Below are positions 11,025 to 22,500 of a DNA stretch of 64,000 nucleotides, piece after piece. A program made the translations under genes and the position numbers. The notes beneath the pieces are model-generated. The model had not been told where the DNA came from. It saw nothing but the letters and a program-made list of their open reading frames with translations, and ran no database searches. The DNA lies in NCBI GenBank assembly GCA_033065855.1, contig JAVXUO010002345.1, positions 248,001-312,000 of the forward strand, read 5' to 3'. Each line of letters opens with the position of its first letter. Position 1 is the first letter of the stretch. This stretch comes from Escallonia rubra (lineage: Eukaryota > Streptophyta > Magnoliopsida > Escalloniales > Escalloniaceae).

Positions 11025-11025
11025 T

Positions 11026-12564
11026 AGCGTAAAACCCTGAAAATGTTCTGGGAAAATTTACAGTAATGTTTTTATAGTATAATAAAGACTCAGTATAAAT
11101 TTGGTGATTTTTAGAGTTCATTTGCTATCATTTCTCTATCGCATTGGATTTAACAAAATGAATTTTTTTTGAAATAGTTTTAATGCCTTTTAATTTCTGA
11201 TTTCAATTTCAATAATTTTTATAAGTCTTCTAAAGTTGTTACAAAAATTAGAAGCCTATTTCCAGCTATAAGAAATTATGGCAATTTATTGGTTTTAGTG
11301 TATTTAAGAAAAATGTTTTAATTCGAAAATAATAAAAAATACTCAAAAATAACATTTTTATCCCATATGCTCTATTAAGCTATAAATAATGTTTAATGAA
11401 TGATTAGAACATTTTTGGGATATCTCTGAGTCTCGGGGAGTGTGACAAATTTCGGTAGGGTTAGCTGTATGTGAAACTCGTTCTGAATTTTATCGTTCTG
11501 GGTAGAGAAATAGGTACGATGTGAATAGTTATATTATTAGGGTTATAATAAAGTGGTATAGATAATGTTCTGATAAGTGACTTTGTCGACCTAGGTTAAC
11601 TCCGAGGATTTGATCAAACACATTTTTAGCTTCAGCACTTGGATCGAGGTAAGGGATTTCTATCCGAAACTCAGTTTCATCTATTTGTCCAAGTGAATAT
11701 TTTTCTGTATTGTTATCGAATTTTGTTGGACTCCACTATAGTTGAAATGTCAATTGGCTACCTTTAAACCCTGTTTTGAGCTTTTTGCGTTATTGAAATC
11801 TCATCCGATGCTCAATACTTATTTCTCTTTGAGTGTTGATTTATTCATTGTAATATCGCTTATTGCATTCTGCATATTGGCATTAGATAGTGTATTGAGC
11901 AGTTATAAGGATGGTCTGTATCGGGGGTGACATAAGGATGGTCTGATATTGTCGGGAGATGCTAGTACCTTGAGGGTCTAACTAGTGTTCATATGCATAT
12001 GTAACCATATTGTTATTAAGCACTGCCTGTGTGGCTTTGCTAAGTGTTTCCCAGCATTGCCTGTGTGGCTTTGCAATATACTCATGTCTAATATCATCTG
12101 CATTGCTTCAGTGAAAATCGAAAGTGCATTTATTGAATCTTGAATTGAGAAATTTGAGAATATTGTTTCTTCATTGTCATTGATATAATTTTCTGACCAA
12201 ATTCGCTTGTAATCCCTCTTATGAATTTTGAGCGACCTTACTGAGCTCCCAAAAGCTCACTCCCTTTTTCTATTCCTTTCTGCAGGAAATGATCATCAGT
12301 AAGATTCCAGGACGGACGAGCTTGAACTTCAAAGTAGTTTATGTTTTTACATGATTATTTATTTAAGCCTTGTTAGAGAACTGTTATGTAATTTAATAAT
12401 TTAAGTACTTTACTATTTTTTGGGATAGTTGTTAAGATAGGTGATGGATTGTAGTGCTCTGAATTGGATGTTGTTGGGTTATCATTATTGAATATGAATA
12501 ATTGGACAGTTGAGGATCTGATAGAGTGATCGGATAATGCTCTGGAAAATTTCAGAGCGTTACA
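11026..12564 (+). mobile_element. Ty3-type solo LTR, start unresolved
   Basis: No open gene. The sequence shows hallmarks of a plus-oriented Ty3 LTR: a GGATCGAGGTAAGGGATT stretch (about 11641), a repeated word GCCTGTGTGGCTTTGC (about 12027 and 12059), GAGCTCCCAAAAGCTCACTCC followed by TTTCTGCAGGAAATG (about 12243-12292), and an end in GAGCGTTACA at 12564. No primer site follows, so it is not a 5' LTR with its interior. Its left end abuts the Gag fragment of the minus-strand element. The canonical start was not found. Confidence 0.5.
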
Positions 12565-13352
12565 TACATTGGGAAAATGCAGTCGACTTTATTGACTGTT
12601 GGCTAAAAAATATCGGCTGGTTTTCCCCAAAATCATGCAAAATCTGTCAATAACGGCTATATATGATATCTACCATATTAAAATGAGTTGGGGCTGAAAT
12701 CATACATTATGGAAATCACATTCTACGCCTCCATTCATTGGAGAAATATCAACGCTTATATATTAAACTTTTCTCTCTTCATTTTCATGATTTTACATCA
12801 TTAAAGAGAGTATCTTTGTGAAATTCTTTATTTGAGAGTAAACATTCTTCAAGTCATCAATTCTCCCATCTTTCTATTGTACTAGAGTTTCATTTGTACC
12901 CATTTCCATTCAAGAGGGTTTCTTTGTACACATTTGATCTTTGCAAAAGAATTGTGATCAAGGCTTGAGTTTGTCAAGTCTTGAGTGAGCTTTGTGGATT
13001 CAAGGCATGTGCTTGGTTTAGGAATATCACCAAGTGTTGTGAGGATTTTGATCTTGATCCGGAAATAACTTGTTGCTAGTAGATTATAGTACTCTCACGA
13101 GGGACTTTTTTGAAAAGGTGGATGTAGGCTTGAGGGTAGTTCAAGCCGAACCATTTAAATCTCCTTGTCAAATATCTCTAACTCAATCTCTTTATTGATT
13201 GCTCTATAATTGCTTGGGATTGTATAGTTAGCATCTTCATTGAAGTATTACTTGATTTGATTGAGATTCACGATTAAATTCCCTATCATTTTTTAAGAAC
13301 CCTACTCCCCCCCCCCCCCCAAGGGGTTGTTTTATTGGTTTTAATTAATTAT
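12565..13352 (+). mobile_element. truncated LTR of the gag-only Copia family
   Basis: Matches the 3' two-thirds of the LTR at 1856-3284. It starts within the degenerate palindrome array (CAGTCGACTTTATTG) and ends in the conserved TTATTGGTTTTA. Interior words match closely: TTTTCTCTCTTCAT, GGATTCAAGGC and ATCACCAAGTGTTG. The usual A/C-rich box near the end has become a pure C run (13307-13320). No Gag follows. A related, shorter fragment lies at 60805-61073. Confidence 0.85.
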
Positions 13353-14340
13353 GCCACTACTAGAAATATCATTTGTTGCTTGGCTCCTAATGCTTGGCAT
13401 TTCTACTTTCAATTAAAAAAGTCCCACTAGTCCTACTAATGTTTGTGTCTAATTACAAATCTTCGATTGAACAACAGGTAAAGGCTCGATTTGAAGTGCA
13501 TATTCCTATTTACCTTTCTTAAAGACTTCTCCAAAATGGAAATATTAGAATTACAAAGTAAAGATATACCTAAAAAGTTATTTGTGTTTGATTGAAAAGG
13601 CCAAAGTATATGAATTAAGAAAAGCAGGACTTAATTTTTTATTATCTTGCAAAGTTACACAATTGACTATAGAAACAAAGGCAAAAGGAAAGAATAAACT
13701 AAGGCTAAAATTGTTGGTCGGCGTACTTGTGTCATCCTTCCTTCTTCATTTGATTTTTCATTATCGTTTCTTTCCCTAAACTTTGAGAACTCTAATTGGC
13801 AAAAACCGTCGACCGACATGTCCTTCATCGATAAATATGGCCAAATGCTCCCCCTTTTTTTGTTGTTGCTATCAACTTGCATATTTGTTCATCAATAACC
13901 ACTAAAAACTACCCTAAACTATTGCCTAGTCACATTGTTATAGTTTAAGCCATAACTTCCTTTTCATCAATCAATCGACATTAAATTCTGAGACATGTGA
14001 TTTGCTCGTATAACTTATACACTCGTTCGATCATCGCTGATCAATCCTAAAATCAATTATTTTTTTGGTGTCAACATAACGTAATTACATGCTCATCACT
14101 ATATTACCAACGCGAGGCTGATAACCGACAAACATAGATAAGGGATGCTACATGCGGGCGGATCATTCGAATAACAATGTAGATGGAGTAGGCGGCACAA
14201 ATAAAAGCGAGAGAAGCAAGACCTTAGATTGTTATCATCGTGGCATTTCAACCATTGATTTTGTTTTTTTGAATTTTTCTTCCACAACATCGTCAACCAA
14301 ATTCTTGGAGAGAAAAAAAATTAAAAACCCCATATCCCCA
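13353..14340. other. unique sequence shared with 61074-61800
   Basis: Begins GCTCCTAATGCTTGGCATTT and runs parallel to 61074 onward with small indels. This is the start of the duplicated locus unit. Short frames (13582-13779, 14152-14541) are not conserved as frames between the two copies, so no gene is called. Confidence 0.6.
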
Positions 14341-14540
14341 ATCCATCCATTCTGTGCACCGTGCCGCGCGCCCACTGCTGTTCAGCTCGCCGACGGCTGC
14401 TACTCTGTTGCCGCCTGCTGCTGCTGCTCCAGTTTCCACCGGCTGCTGCTCCCATTTCCGCCGGCTCCGGCTCCTTGTCTCAGTGCTACCGGCTGCTACC
14501 CTTACTGTCGACCACCACCAGGTTCGTTTCTCTCTCTCTA
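14341..14540 (+). other. GC-rich 5'-UTR-like exon with donor site
   Basis: A GC-rich island with CTG/CCG triplets ends at ACCACCACCAG followed by GTTCGTTTCTCTCTCTC, a good splice donor and typical plant intron start. The same exon recurs at 61830-62068. Frames across it differ between copies because the CTG run varies in length, so it is more likely untranslated leader than protein. It lies on the same strand and about 5 kb upstream of the APO2 coding start, so it could be its first non-coding exon. That is inference. Confidence 0.4.
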
Positions 14541-15274
14541 GATGTGAAACCATTATGATTGTTGTTCTAAGATTGTAGAATCGGTTTGTAGTATCTGCCT
14601 TCTATTTTGAATACTTAAAAAAGGCGCACACGCGCTCTGGGTACATTTATATAGATAAATTATGTATGCCACGAGCTAATACCACAGAAATGAAGTTGAA
14701 ACTTGAAACCAAGATGTAGTAAATTGAAACCAAGTATGTACTGAGTAGACCGCAGACAAAGAAGAAGACGTTAAGGAGGAATCACTGTCGGACATGGAGC
14801 CTATGATTTCCTTTGCAGAAAGCATTGCTGCCTTGGCTGTTACTGTTGATGAAGACGATGGTGTCATGTTCAAAGTACTTACTATTTCTCGTTGGATTTC
14901 ATATTCTTTTTAGCGTTTGAAGTTTGTTAAATTGCTGTATTCAGGAAAAAAAATTAAGTAATTTTTTTTTAGTTTAGTGCAATAATATCTATTTATTTTT
15001 ATTTTGCACCTCTCTTCGAAAAGGTGTGCCCAGGCACCAGGTATCTTTTGTGCCTTAGGTGCGCCTGTGCCTTTAAGAACAATGGGTGTATTAGAGTCAT
15101 GCTATCTGAATAAAAACTTCGGCATGCTGAAATTTTAATTTTAGGGTGGAAATAATTATGGTTTATGTTTGATGTCATTTTTTAGTATAGGTACTGTGGT
15201 AATTTTGGGTGCAATTTTAATCATTATAGTGTCGTAGTTGTGGGTAACATATCAGGAAGTTTGAAACCAAAGAG

Positions 15275-16130
15275 CACTGAAGCACGGACACCTCTCCTAG
15301 GTGGAGGTATGGTGTCCTAAACGGACGGACACCCCGACACCCTCCGGACACCGCCCGACACGTGTCGGACACGGCTCATCGGTGTCGGAATTTTATTTAT
15401 TTATTTTTTAATTTCCGACACCGTGTCGGACACTTCATCGACGAGTGTCGGACACGGCGTGGAGCAGTGTCTTACCGTTTGGGGCCAATTTCAACGGATC
15501 TGGTGTTGCCGGAGCTAGTCGACGGAGATACCGAAGCCGAAGCCAACGGATCTGGGCTACAGTCGCCGAAGGAAGAGAAGCTAGCCGCTATCGCCGTCGC
15601 CCGTCGTCGTCGCCGGAGGTCTCGCCATCGTCGCTGGAGCTCCTCCGCCGCCGTCGCTGACCCACAGGTTGCGGCGGTGCTGGAGCTCCTTTCCGTCACT
15701 CCCTCCCGTCCTTCTCTTTTTTTCTTTTCTCCCTTTTGTTCTCCCGTTTCTGTCCTCCTCTTTTTTCTTTTCTCCCTTCTTTGTCCTCTCGTTTCTGTCC
15801 TTTTCCTTTTTCTTTTCTTCCTTTGTCCTCCCATTTCTTTCTTTTCTTTTTTTTTCTTTTCTCCCTTTGTTGTTGCATTTCCAGTATATTAACTAAATAA
15901 ATATTGATCAAATAAATTATGACTTATAGTTTTTCATTATTATTTGTTATTTTAGATTTTAGATTGTGAAATATATTTGATATTAATTAAGAATATATCT
16001 ATAATATAAAATATATTTAAAAAATAGCGGTGTCCTGCGGTGTCCAAAATCTGATTTTTTGGAAATAGCGGTGTCCGGTGTCGGTGTCGGTGTCCGACAC
16101 CGACACCGTGTCCGTGTCCGTGCTACCTAG
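15275..16130. mobile_element. hAT-like non-autonomous element, copy 1
   Basis: An 856-bp element with ends CACTGAAGCACGGACACC and TGTCCGTGCTACCTAG, whose inner parts (AGCACGGACA / TGTCCGTGCT) are inverted repeats. It is flanked by a perfect 8-bp duplication CCAAAGAG (15267-15274, 16131-16138), the size made by hAT transposases. Subterminal regions are packed with GTGTCGGACAC/CGGTGTCC words in both orientations. The interior has GC-rich (CGCCGT)-type triplets and a T/C-rich tract. No transposase is present. Frames inside it (15362-15892 and others) are low complexity and are not called genes. Confidence 0.85.
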
Positions 16131-16138
16131 CCAAAGAG

Positions 16139-16640
16139 TAATAAGGCATGCTAGAAGGAATTATGTATTTCTCAATCTTAGGCAAAATTGGCCATCACTT
16201 TGGATAGATTTTTTGGAGATATGAATTTTCGCACCGAAGGGAAAGCTTCTTGTTAGTGGGGAACTTTGTTTCCATTTTGGGATATATTTTGCTAATTTAT
16301 GAAGATTGAGTATTTATTTATGGAAGCCTTAGGGATGAGGTTATGTTCATTTTAAAACTCAAAATATTTATTTGTCCCATGAGACTACCATTGACGATTA
16401 GGTATCATCATGGTTGATAATGTTTGTACTAATTATGATTGTTGTCACGTACCCCTCTGTTTAACATGTAAACATTGACTTTAGTCGTTGTTTCCGTATC
16501 TTGACATGCCAAACAATACTTATTTACCCATGTTTCTTGTTTGAGTTGAGTTCAGTTTTTACATGTGTCAACTTCAATCTTAGGAATTCAGAAAATGTCA
16601 ACGGAGAAAATCCAGTGACACGGAGGGAGTAAGAGTGTGT
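16139..16640. other. unique sequence shared with 62335-62740
   Basis: AT-rich DNA that runs parallel to the copy at 62.3-62.7 kb. No open frame of note. The copy at 62.3 kb lacks the corresponding 14810-16235 segment, including the hAT-like element. Confidence 0.55.
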
Positions 16641-18600
16641 GTCTTTTATGTATGTACTTTTGTATGCATGTCACAACGATTATAGGGCATTCTCGCTTCG
16701 TACCTGATTAATATGTCAAAAGTCTGTCAATTAGAGCTCGTGTGCAATCATCCTCTGCACTACCTATTTTTGTTGGTTGTCCAATTCTAAAGAGGGTGAT
16801 AAAGGATCGACAAGCTAGATAAGGTAAGAGAAAGGAGAAGCATAAGCTTGAACCGTTTAAAGTGTATCAAGGGTGCCTGATTAATATGTCAAAAGTCCGT
16901 CAATTAGAGCTCGTGTGCAATCATCCTCTGCACTACCTATTTTTGTTGGTTGTCCAATTCTAAAGAGGGTGATAAAGGATCGACAAGCTAGATAAGGTAA
17001 GAGAAAGGAGAAGCATAAACTTGAACCATTTAAAGTGTATCAAGGATGAGAATCAGGGGTAATTAGTGAAAGAAGATGAGGTAGAGAAATATTGTGAGGA
17101 TACTTGGATAGGCTAGTTAACGGAGAATATGATGCTAATCTATACGAACTACATGACTTGTTTGGTGATACCAATCAGTGGTTTGGTACGTAGAAGTGAA
17201 ACATCTGAAGTGAAAAGTGCAGGAACCTTTGAAAAGGATGGAAGGCTATAGGACAAACGATATCCAATACTGAGGTTTGGAGAAGCTTACTTGATGTGGG
17301 CATAGATTTGATGACTGTTGTCTAACAAATCTCGCGTTGTCTGAAAATGCTTTCGGAGTGGAAGAAAGCACTTTAACACCTATATATAAGAATACATGAG
17401 ATATCTAAAGTTGCAACAGCTAGAGAGGCGATCAAGCTCACAAGCTTTTGGAGAGGGTATAATTAGAAGGGACTAAAATATATGAGAATTAATTTGCTAT
17501 AATGCCTGGGAGATCCGCTGTGGGAACTATTTTTAAAGTTCCAATGCAAATTATGTGGTGGGATCTATAGAGGAAAGGAGTGCCTATTAAGGTGATTTAA
17601 AGGATATGTGTGATGGAGCAAGTACTAGTGTGAGAATAATCAATGGAATGACTAGGAGTTTGCAAGTACGATTGGATTTCACTAAGTGTTAGTTCTAAGC
17701 TTATATGTCTTTACTTTGGTTATAGACGAGCTTCCTTAGAATATATGGGACAAGGAAGGTCCCATGATGTACATTATATGCAGATGGTACAGTTTTAATT
17801 CACGAGACTGGATATGACTAGACGTCCAGTTAGAATTAGAGTTACTTAGAAGTACTTTAAAGTCCAAAAAGACTTAAGGTTAAGCAGACAAAGCTGAAGC
17901 ACCTGGAATGCAATTTTAGTTACACTAGGAGGAGGTCTATGGAGAAAGTGATATGGGATGGTCAAACAGTACCTAAGAAATATATCTTTATATATCTTGG
18001 AACACTAATGCACATGGAGGGAGAGCTTGACAAGGATTTGCCTCTTAAGATAAGAGCGTGTGGGATAAATTGGAGGTCTGTTTCTGTTGTGCTCAGTGAT
18101 TGTAACATTCCTCTTAATTTGAAGGGAATCTTGTATGGGATGACAGCGAGAGCAACAACGTTGTATGGTCTTAGAATGTTGGGCAACTAAGAAACACGAC
18201 ACACATACAATAAGTGTAACCGAAAAGGAAATGCTTAGGTGGATGTGCAGCCAAGAAAAGAGTGATAGAATAAGAAATGAGGATATCTGCAACAAAGACA
18301 GGGTGGCGCGAAATGAGGAAAAGACGAGGGAGCTTCAGTTGAGATGCTTCGTCATATCCAACGTAGACCTATAGATGCCCCAGTAAGAAGTGGTTTATGC
18401 CAAGTTGATGGTGTAAGACGAAGTAGGGGTAAAATGAGGATAACTTGGGGAGGTATAGTGTAAAAGACTTGAATGCCTGGAATTTATCAGAGAACATGCC
18501 CTTTGATGCCTGTGGAATGGAAGAAAAGGATTCATGTAGCTGAACAGCTTGGGACAAACGCTTGGATAATGACGATGATGATGAGGAAGAGGAAGAGGAG
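16641..18600 (+). mobile_element. dead RTE-type LINE, 3' half of RT gene
   Basis: Conceptual translation in shifting frames shows non-LTR reverse transcriptase landmarks in order. FAIMPGRSAVGTIF (about 17490) matches the FGFMPGRST block. LYADGTVLIHETG (about 17777) is at the FADD catalytic block, with the second Asp changed to Gly. DGQTVPKKYIFIYLGTLM (17957-18012) and LKGILYGMTARATTLYG (18118-18168) match the RYLGS and KGKFYRTAIRPALLYG blocks. EKEMLRWMCSQEKSDRIRNEDI (18225-18290) matches the thumb. The 3' end is GAT/GAGGAA-rich (about 18565-18600). Many stops and frameshifts make it inactive. No endonuclease domain was recognised. It is also present at 62740-64000. Confidence 0.82.
16703..17048 (+). 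repeat. 173-bp tandem duplication inside the LINE copy
   Basis: Two head-to-tail units (16703-16875 and 16876-17048) begin CCTGATTAATATGTC and differ at only a few positions. The paralogous copy at 62811 onward has a single unit, so this copy gained a repeat or the other lost one. Confidence 0.9.
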
Positions 18601-19390
18601 TGGTCTAAATGAGGTCAGTTGCTAAATGCAAAGTCTTATCATTGGATACTACTAAGTATTCTGAGTCCCACAAGGTTTTGAAACTCTCGCCACATCATTA
18701 TGCTTTGTATTCCTAAAGGGAAGGGGATCTTGAAACACCATTCGTGTAGCAATTCACTTGTTTATGATCTGCTAATAAGTCGTATTTTACTTGTAGGAGA
18801 GTATATAGTTACTGAAGAATTCCAGTTCGGAGCTGTTGAGATTTCCACATAACACGCGTAAGAAATTTTGCCTACTGATTTCACAACATGGTAAGTAAAA
18901 TTTTGTGGTACTTTGGAAAAATAAAAAATGGCAGTTGAGTGTCTCTTGCCTGTTCATCCAAGTAGATTTTTGTTGGATTGGTTTCGTTTTCTTGCTTCTT
19001 TGGCAGGTGTTAATGTTGGGAGATCTGTAAAAAAATGAGCACTGCTGCATGTTTGTTAGTTGAAACTATATGCTCTTGCATAATGTCACTTAAAACAAAC
19101 TGTAATTGATGAATATTGAGCATTTGAAACTTAAAAATCATCAGCCCCTATGCCATTCTTACTCATACATATAGCTCTAGACGTGTAGATACTCTATAAA
19201 CGTTTAAATGCATAGGTGCCCAACTTCAGTTGCGCCTTCCAGCCTTTGTAATTTGCATGTACACTTTTTGCAGGTCTTCATCTTTATTTGCCCTTATGCA
19301 ACTTTTGTCAACTTCCAGTTTAGCAAGTTAAATGTGAGCTATTTGCGCGAAAAACATAAAATATCAATCCGTATATGCTTCTGATTTCAG
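18601..19390 (+). other. upstream region of APO2
   Basis: AT-rich DNA without a supported gene, ending in a good acceptor (CTTCTGATTTCAG) at 19390 just before the APO2 coding start. That acceptor implies at least one upstream non-coding exon. Candidate donor-exons lie further upstream but cannot be joined from sequence alone. Confidence 0.45.
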
Positions 19391-19392
19391 GA

Positions 19393-19527
19393 ATGCACTG
19401 TGGCTGTAGTCATTCCCAGTTTGGCGCTACACTTCTGTCGAATAGTAGAGGATGGAATCTACCTAATAAAATGGAAATATTGACATGCAGACTACGTCCG
19501 GGCATTGGTCTGCTTGACTCTTTGAAG
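19393..19527 (+). CDS. APO2: APO2 coding exon 1 (transit-peptide region)
   Basis: Starts at the first ATG, two bases after an acceptor, and runs 45 codons to a donor AAG|GTATGCC in phase 0. The text FGATLLSNSRGW...MEILTCRLRPGIGLL is basic and hydroxylated, as expected for a plastid transit peptide. It joins in phase 0 to YAGSTFRLEPKL of exon 2. Confidence 0.7.
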
Positions 19528-22500
19528 GTATGCCATGTTTAAAGTCGCATCTAGTTGCCTTGCCTCACATGCACTAAGTGGCTTGCTGGTTATTGCAACT
19601 TAAGACCGAATGTCGTTTATCTGGAGTAAAATGTGGGTTAACTAAATTAGTGTAAATCCTTCACTAGCAAGGAACAACTCCAGCAATTTCTTAGTGGTGT
19701 TTTGGTAAGAAAATGACGAAACTGTCCCCTGAATTATACAAGTTTTGGCTGGCCAGTCCGCTTAATACTCGCGTCGACTCATAAGTCCCTGTAATTGCAC
19801 TTTCAGTTACAAATCAGTCCAAAAGCTAACTTCCATTCAAAAACCACCGTTAAGTGGCCATGTGAAAGTGCATTTACGCAGGTTGACCAGCAAAAAGACG
19901 TATACTTCAAGGACCCTTTGGTAATGTGATTTAAATTGATAATTCCATTGATTGGTTCTGCCTATACTCGTGGCCTAAAAGGTGTTTCTTGGGGTAAGGG
20001 TAGTACTAGTTAAAATCAAAATCTTGCTTTCTTTAGTTGTTAAAAGCATGTCCAGAAAGCCCATTGAACCCCACATGCAGCACCTCGCCTAGGGCTAGGC
20101 AATGCCCCTTAGAGAAAGCGCATGATTTTTGCAGATAGCCCAAGGTGCAAAGACCTTTTGAGGCGTGCTTTGTTCTGGCTGGCGCATTTACTAGGCTCTT
20201 CTCCGTTACATTTTCCGCCTAACTTCCGATAATGCGGTGTGAGATCTCAGACACATGTGAACTTTATAGGTCGAGATGGTGCCGGCTGATAAAAGGTCTT
20301 TAAAGCTTCTAACTATGGTTACCTGGTAGTTAGAAGGATTAACAGTTATCCCCTGTCGACGTTTACAATTCATACAGGCTAAGCGCAAGGAGTCTTAGAG
20401 TCTCGACACTGGCTAACGGAAAAAGAACGGCGAAGGAGTAGTTGTTAGAAGACCCCCAGAACTGTACACAGCACTTTTCAAAACAAAAATAGGAAAGTGG
20501 TTTGTTTTTTCTAAGTCACTCTGCGAATACGGTTTCTGTCTACGAGCGCCTGTCTGACTGCGTGTGCTTATTAGATCGCTTGGGGTTCTATGTTGGGCCC
20601 ACTCTTTGTCACCTTAGGGAAATGGACTTATCGGCTGTGTTTCTGGCCTTGAATTAGCATCAGTACCTTATTTTCAGGTTCAAATGAGCTAGCTTTATCT
20701 GCTTTCTAAGGTGTGAAAAGCCCTTCTCAAATCTCTCATCTCCTGGTCCTAGCAAGCATCGCAATGGAACCTGGTTCCGGTGGAGGAGAAGCTGCTCTTA
20801 GTTAGAGTAGGCTCCTACCCACAATTAATTTTTTCTCATTCATAGAACACGTGAAGAACCACTATTGGAACCTTCCACTTTGCCTCTGTTCGATATGACA
20901 CCAAATCACCAGCGTTATTCAAACAAGTACCATGAGATTATTAAAAAATTTTAAAGACTCTTGTGATGATGGTGTTTGCAATCCATATTTTTTACGTGTA
21001 AAGATAAACCACATAGGTATTAGAAAGAGATTTGAAAAAGATAGGGCAGGATTGTGCTACTGTGACTTGGTGAGTAGTGCCGAGAACTTTGCAGGTGGTA
21101 GTCGTGTAGGCAGAGACGTACAGAAAAGAAAGCCAACGAGAAACTGATTTCATTTATTTAAATTATTAAACGAGATGGCAAGATCTTATCAATCAATGCT
21201 AAAAAGTCGCAATGTGCCAGTGATGTAGACGGGAAATTGGGTAGAACAGGTAAGGGAGGGGCTCCTAGTTGTAGGCACACTAACATATAAAACCAGCTTC
21301 TTTTATGACCTTTAGAAATTTGTGGACGAAAAAGATGCACAAAACAATGACCACACAAGATGTAATTATTAGAACAAAAGCACTCGCTTTTGTGCCTAGG
21401 GCCTGCAGCAATCTTTTCGGCCTTTGCTGCTTCATGCCCATGCCAGTTTCTTTTTATCGACAGTCTTTTCGAAGAAGAGGAAGAAGAGAAGAAGAATATG
21501 TTTGTCTAGCATTCTAAGGATATGTAACTTCTATCTTGGGTGCCTTCCTCGTTTTACCCTTTGAACATGTGTTAGATCTTGGATGCTTTCTGTTGTCCTC
21601 CATTTATTTCTTTTTAGGCCTTGTGTTTAAATGATGAGTGGGAACTGTTGTATTTATGGAGGTACAGCTGGATCTGTTGGTGTTGATGGATTAGTTTCTC
21701 TTTGATCTAGTGCAGGACTGCCCTCTGCACTTTGCCCCTAGGCTCCAGGTACCCTTTGCGCTTTACGAGCTCCATTAACTCAAAGATCTACGTCAAATGC
21801 GTTGCAAAATAATAGGTCAAGCTTATGTATTGGACATTGGCTCAGTTTTTGTTATGAGACATCTAAGAGGCATGCAAAGACGCCTAATATATGCAACTTG
21901 TCGGGTGGTCAATCTCATAAACAGTTAGCATTTTTTCTTCTCTGTTTAGTTCGTTTAACAGGCGCAAAGGGCTTCTACAGTCTAGGCTGAAGGCAAGGCT
22001 CACATTATCGAAAAAAGTCTCAGAAAATTAAGAGTAATTAAAAACTCCCGTTAAAACATCATGTTATTGTAAATTATTGACATTTTATTGCAAATTTGAG
22101 CAATATAGTCACGAATAAATAGCATTTTGTGGCAAAATTAACGAAGCCAGTGTGTACAAACTAAGCAATTTCCTATTTCGTTTGGGGTTTTCTCAAACAC
22201 CTCTAAAATGTGTCGGGGAAATTGGTTAAGATAGAGAGGGAAGCTGATTAAAGGGTCTTGGGAAAGAGGACATTTAACTACTATGTAATCATATGTAAGG
22301 TTTATGTCTTGGCTCTTTATTGTTGTCTATTTAGGCATCATGTTTTTTGCCCCAGTTTCTTGTTTTGATTCTATTACAGAAGTGATTGGATGATTATTGA
22401 TTATGTGAATCTGGGCCTCTTAATATGACCTTCCTTCCTGTTTCCACAACACCTGCAACTTTTTTTTTATTCTTCTTTGGGATTCTGTTCTTTTTTTCTT

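Larger units (their letters stand above)
7797..11025 (-). mobile_element. decayed Ty3-type retrotransposon, internally deleted
   Basis: Read on the minus strand, the order is Gag, a short RT piece, RT end plus RNase H, integrase core and integrase C-terminus with a chromodomain-like tail. A purine tract (complement of CTCCCCAAC, about 8188-8196) and an LTR start TGTAATACCCC (ending at 8185) follow, which is the 3' LTR. Its outer end is probably near 7797 but is not proven. Protease and most of RT are missing between Gag and RT at about 10500-10530. No 5' LTR or primer site is seen at the Gag side; the sequence switches to an unrelated LTR near 11025. Frameshifts and stops break every gene, so the element is dead. 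Confidence 0.8.

Noticed and set aside
15362..15892. 176-codon frame with Arg/Ser/Phe runs
   Set aside because: It lies wholly within the hAT-like element and translates GC-triplet and TTTC repeats. All six frames over it look equally open.
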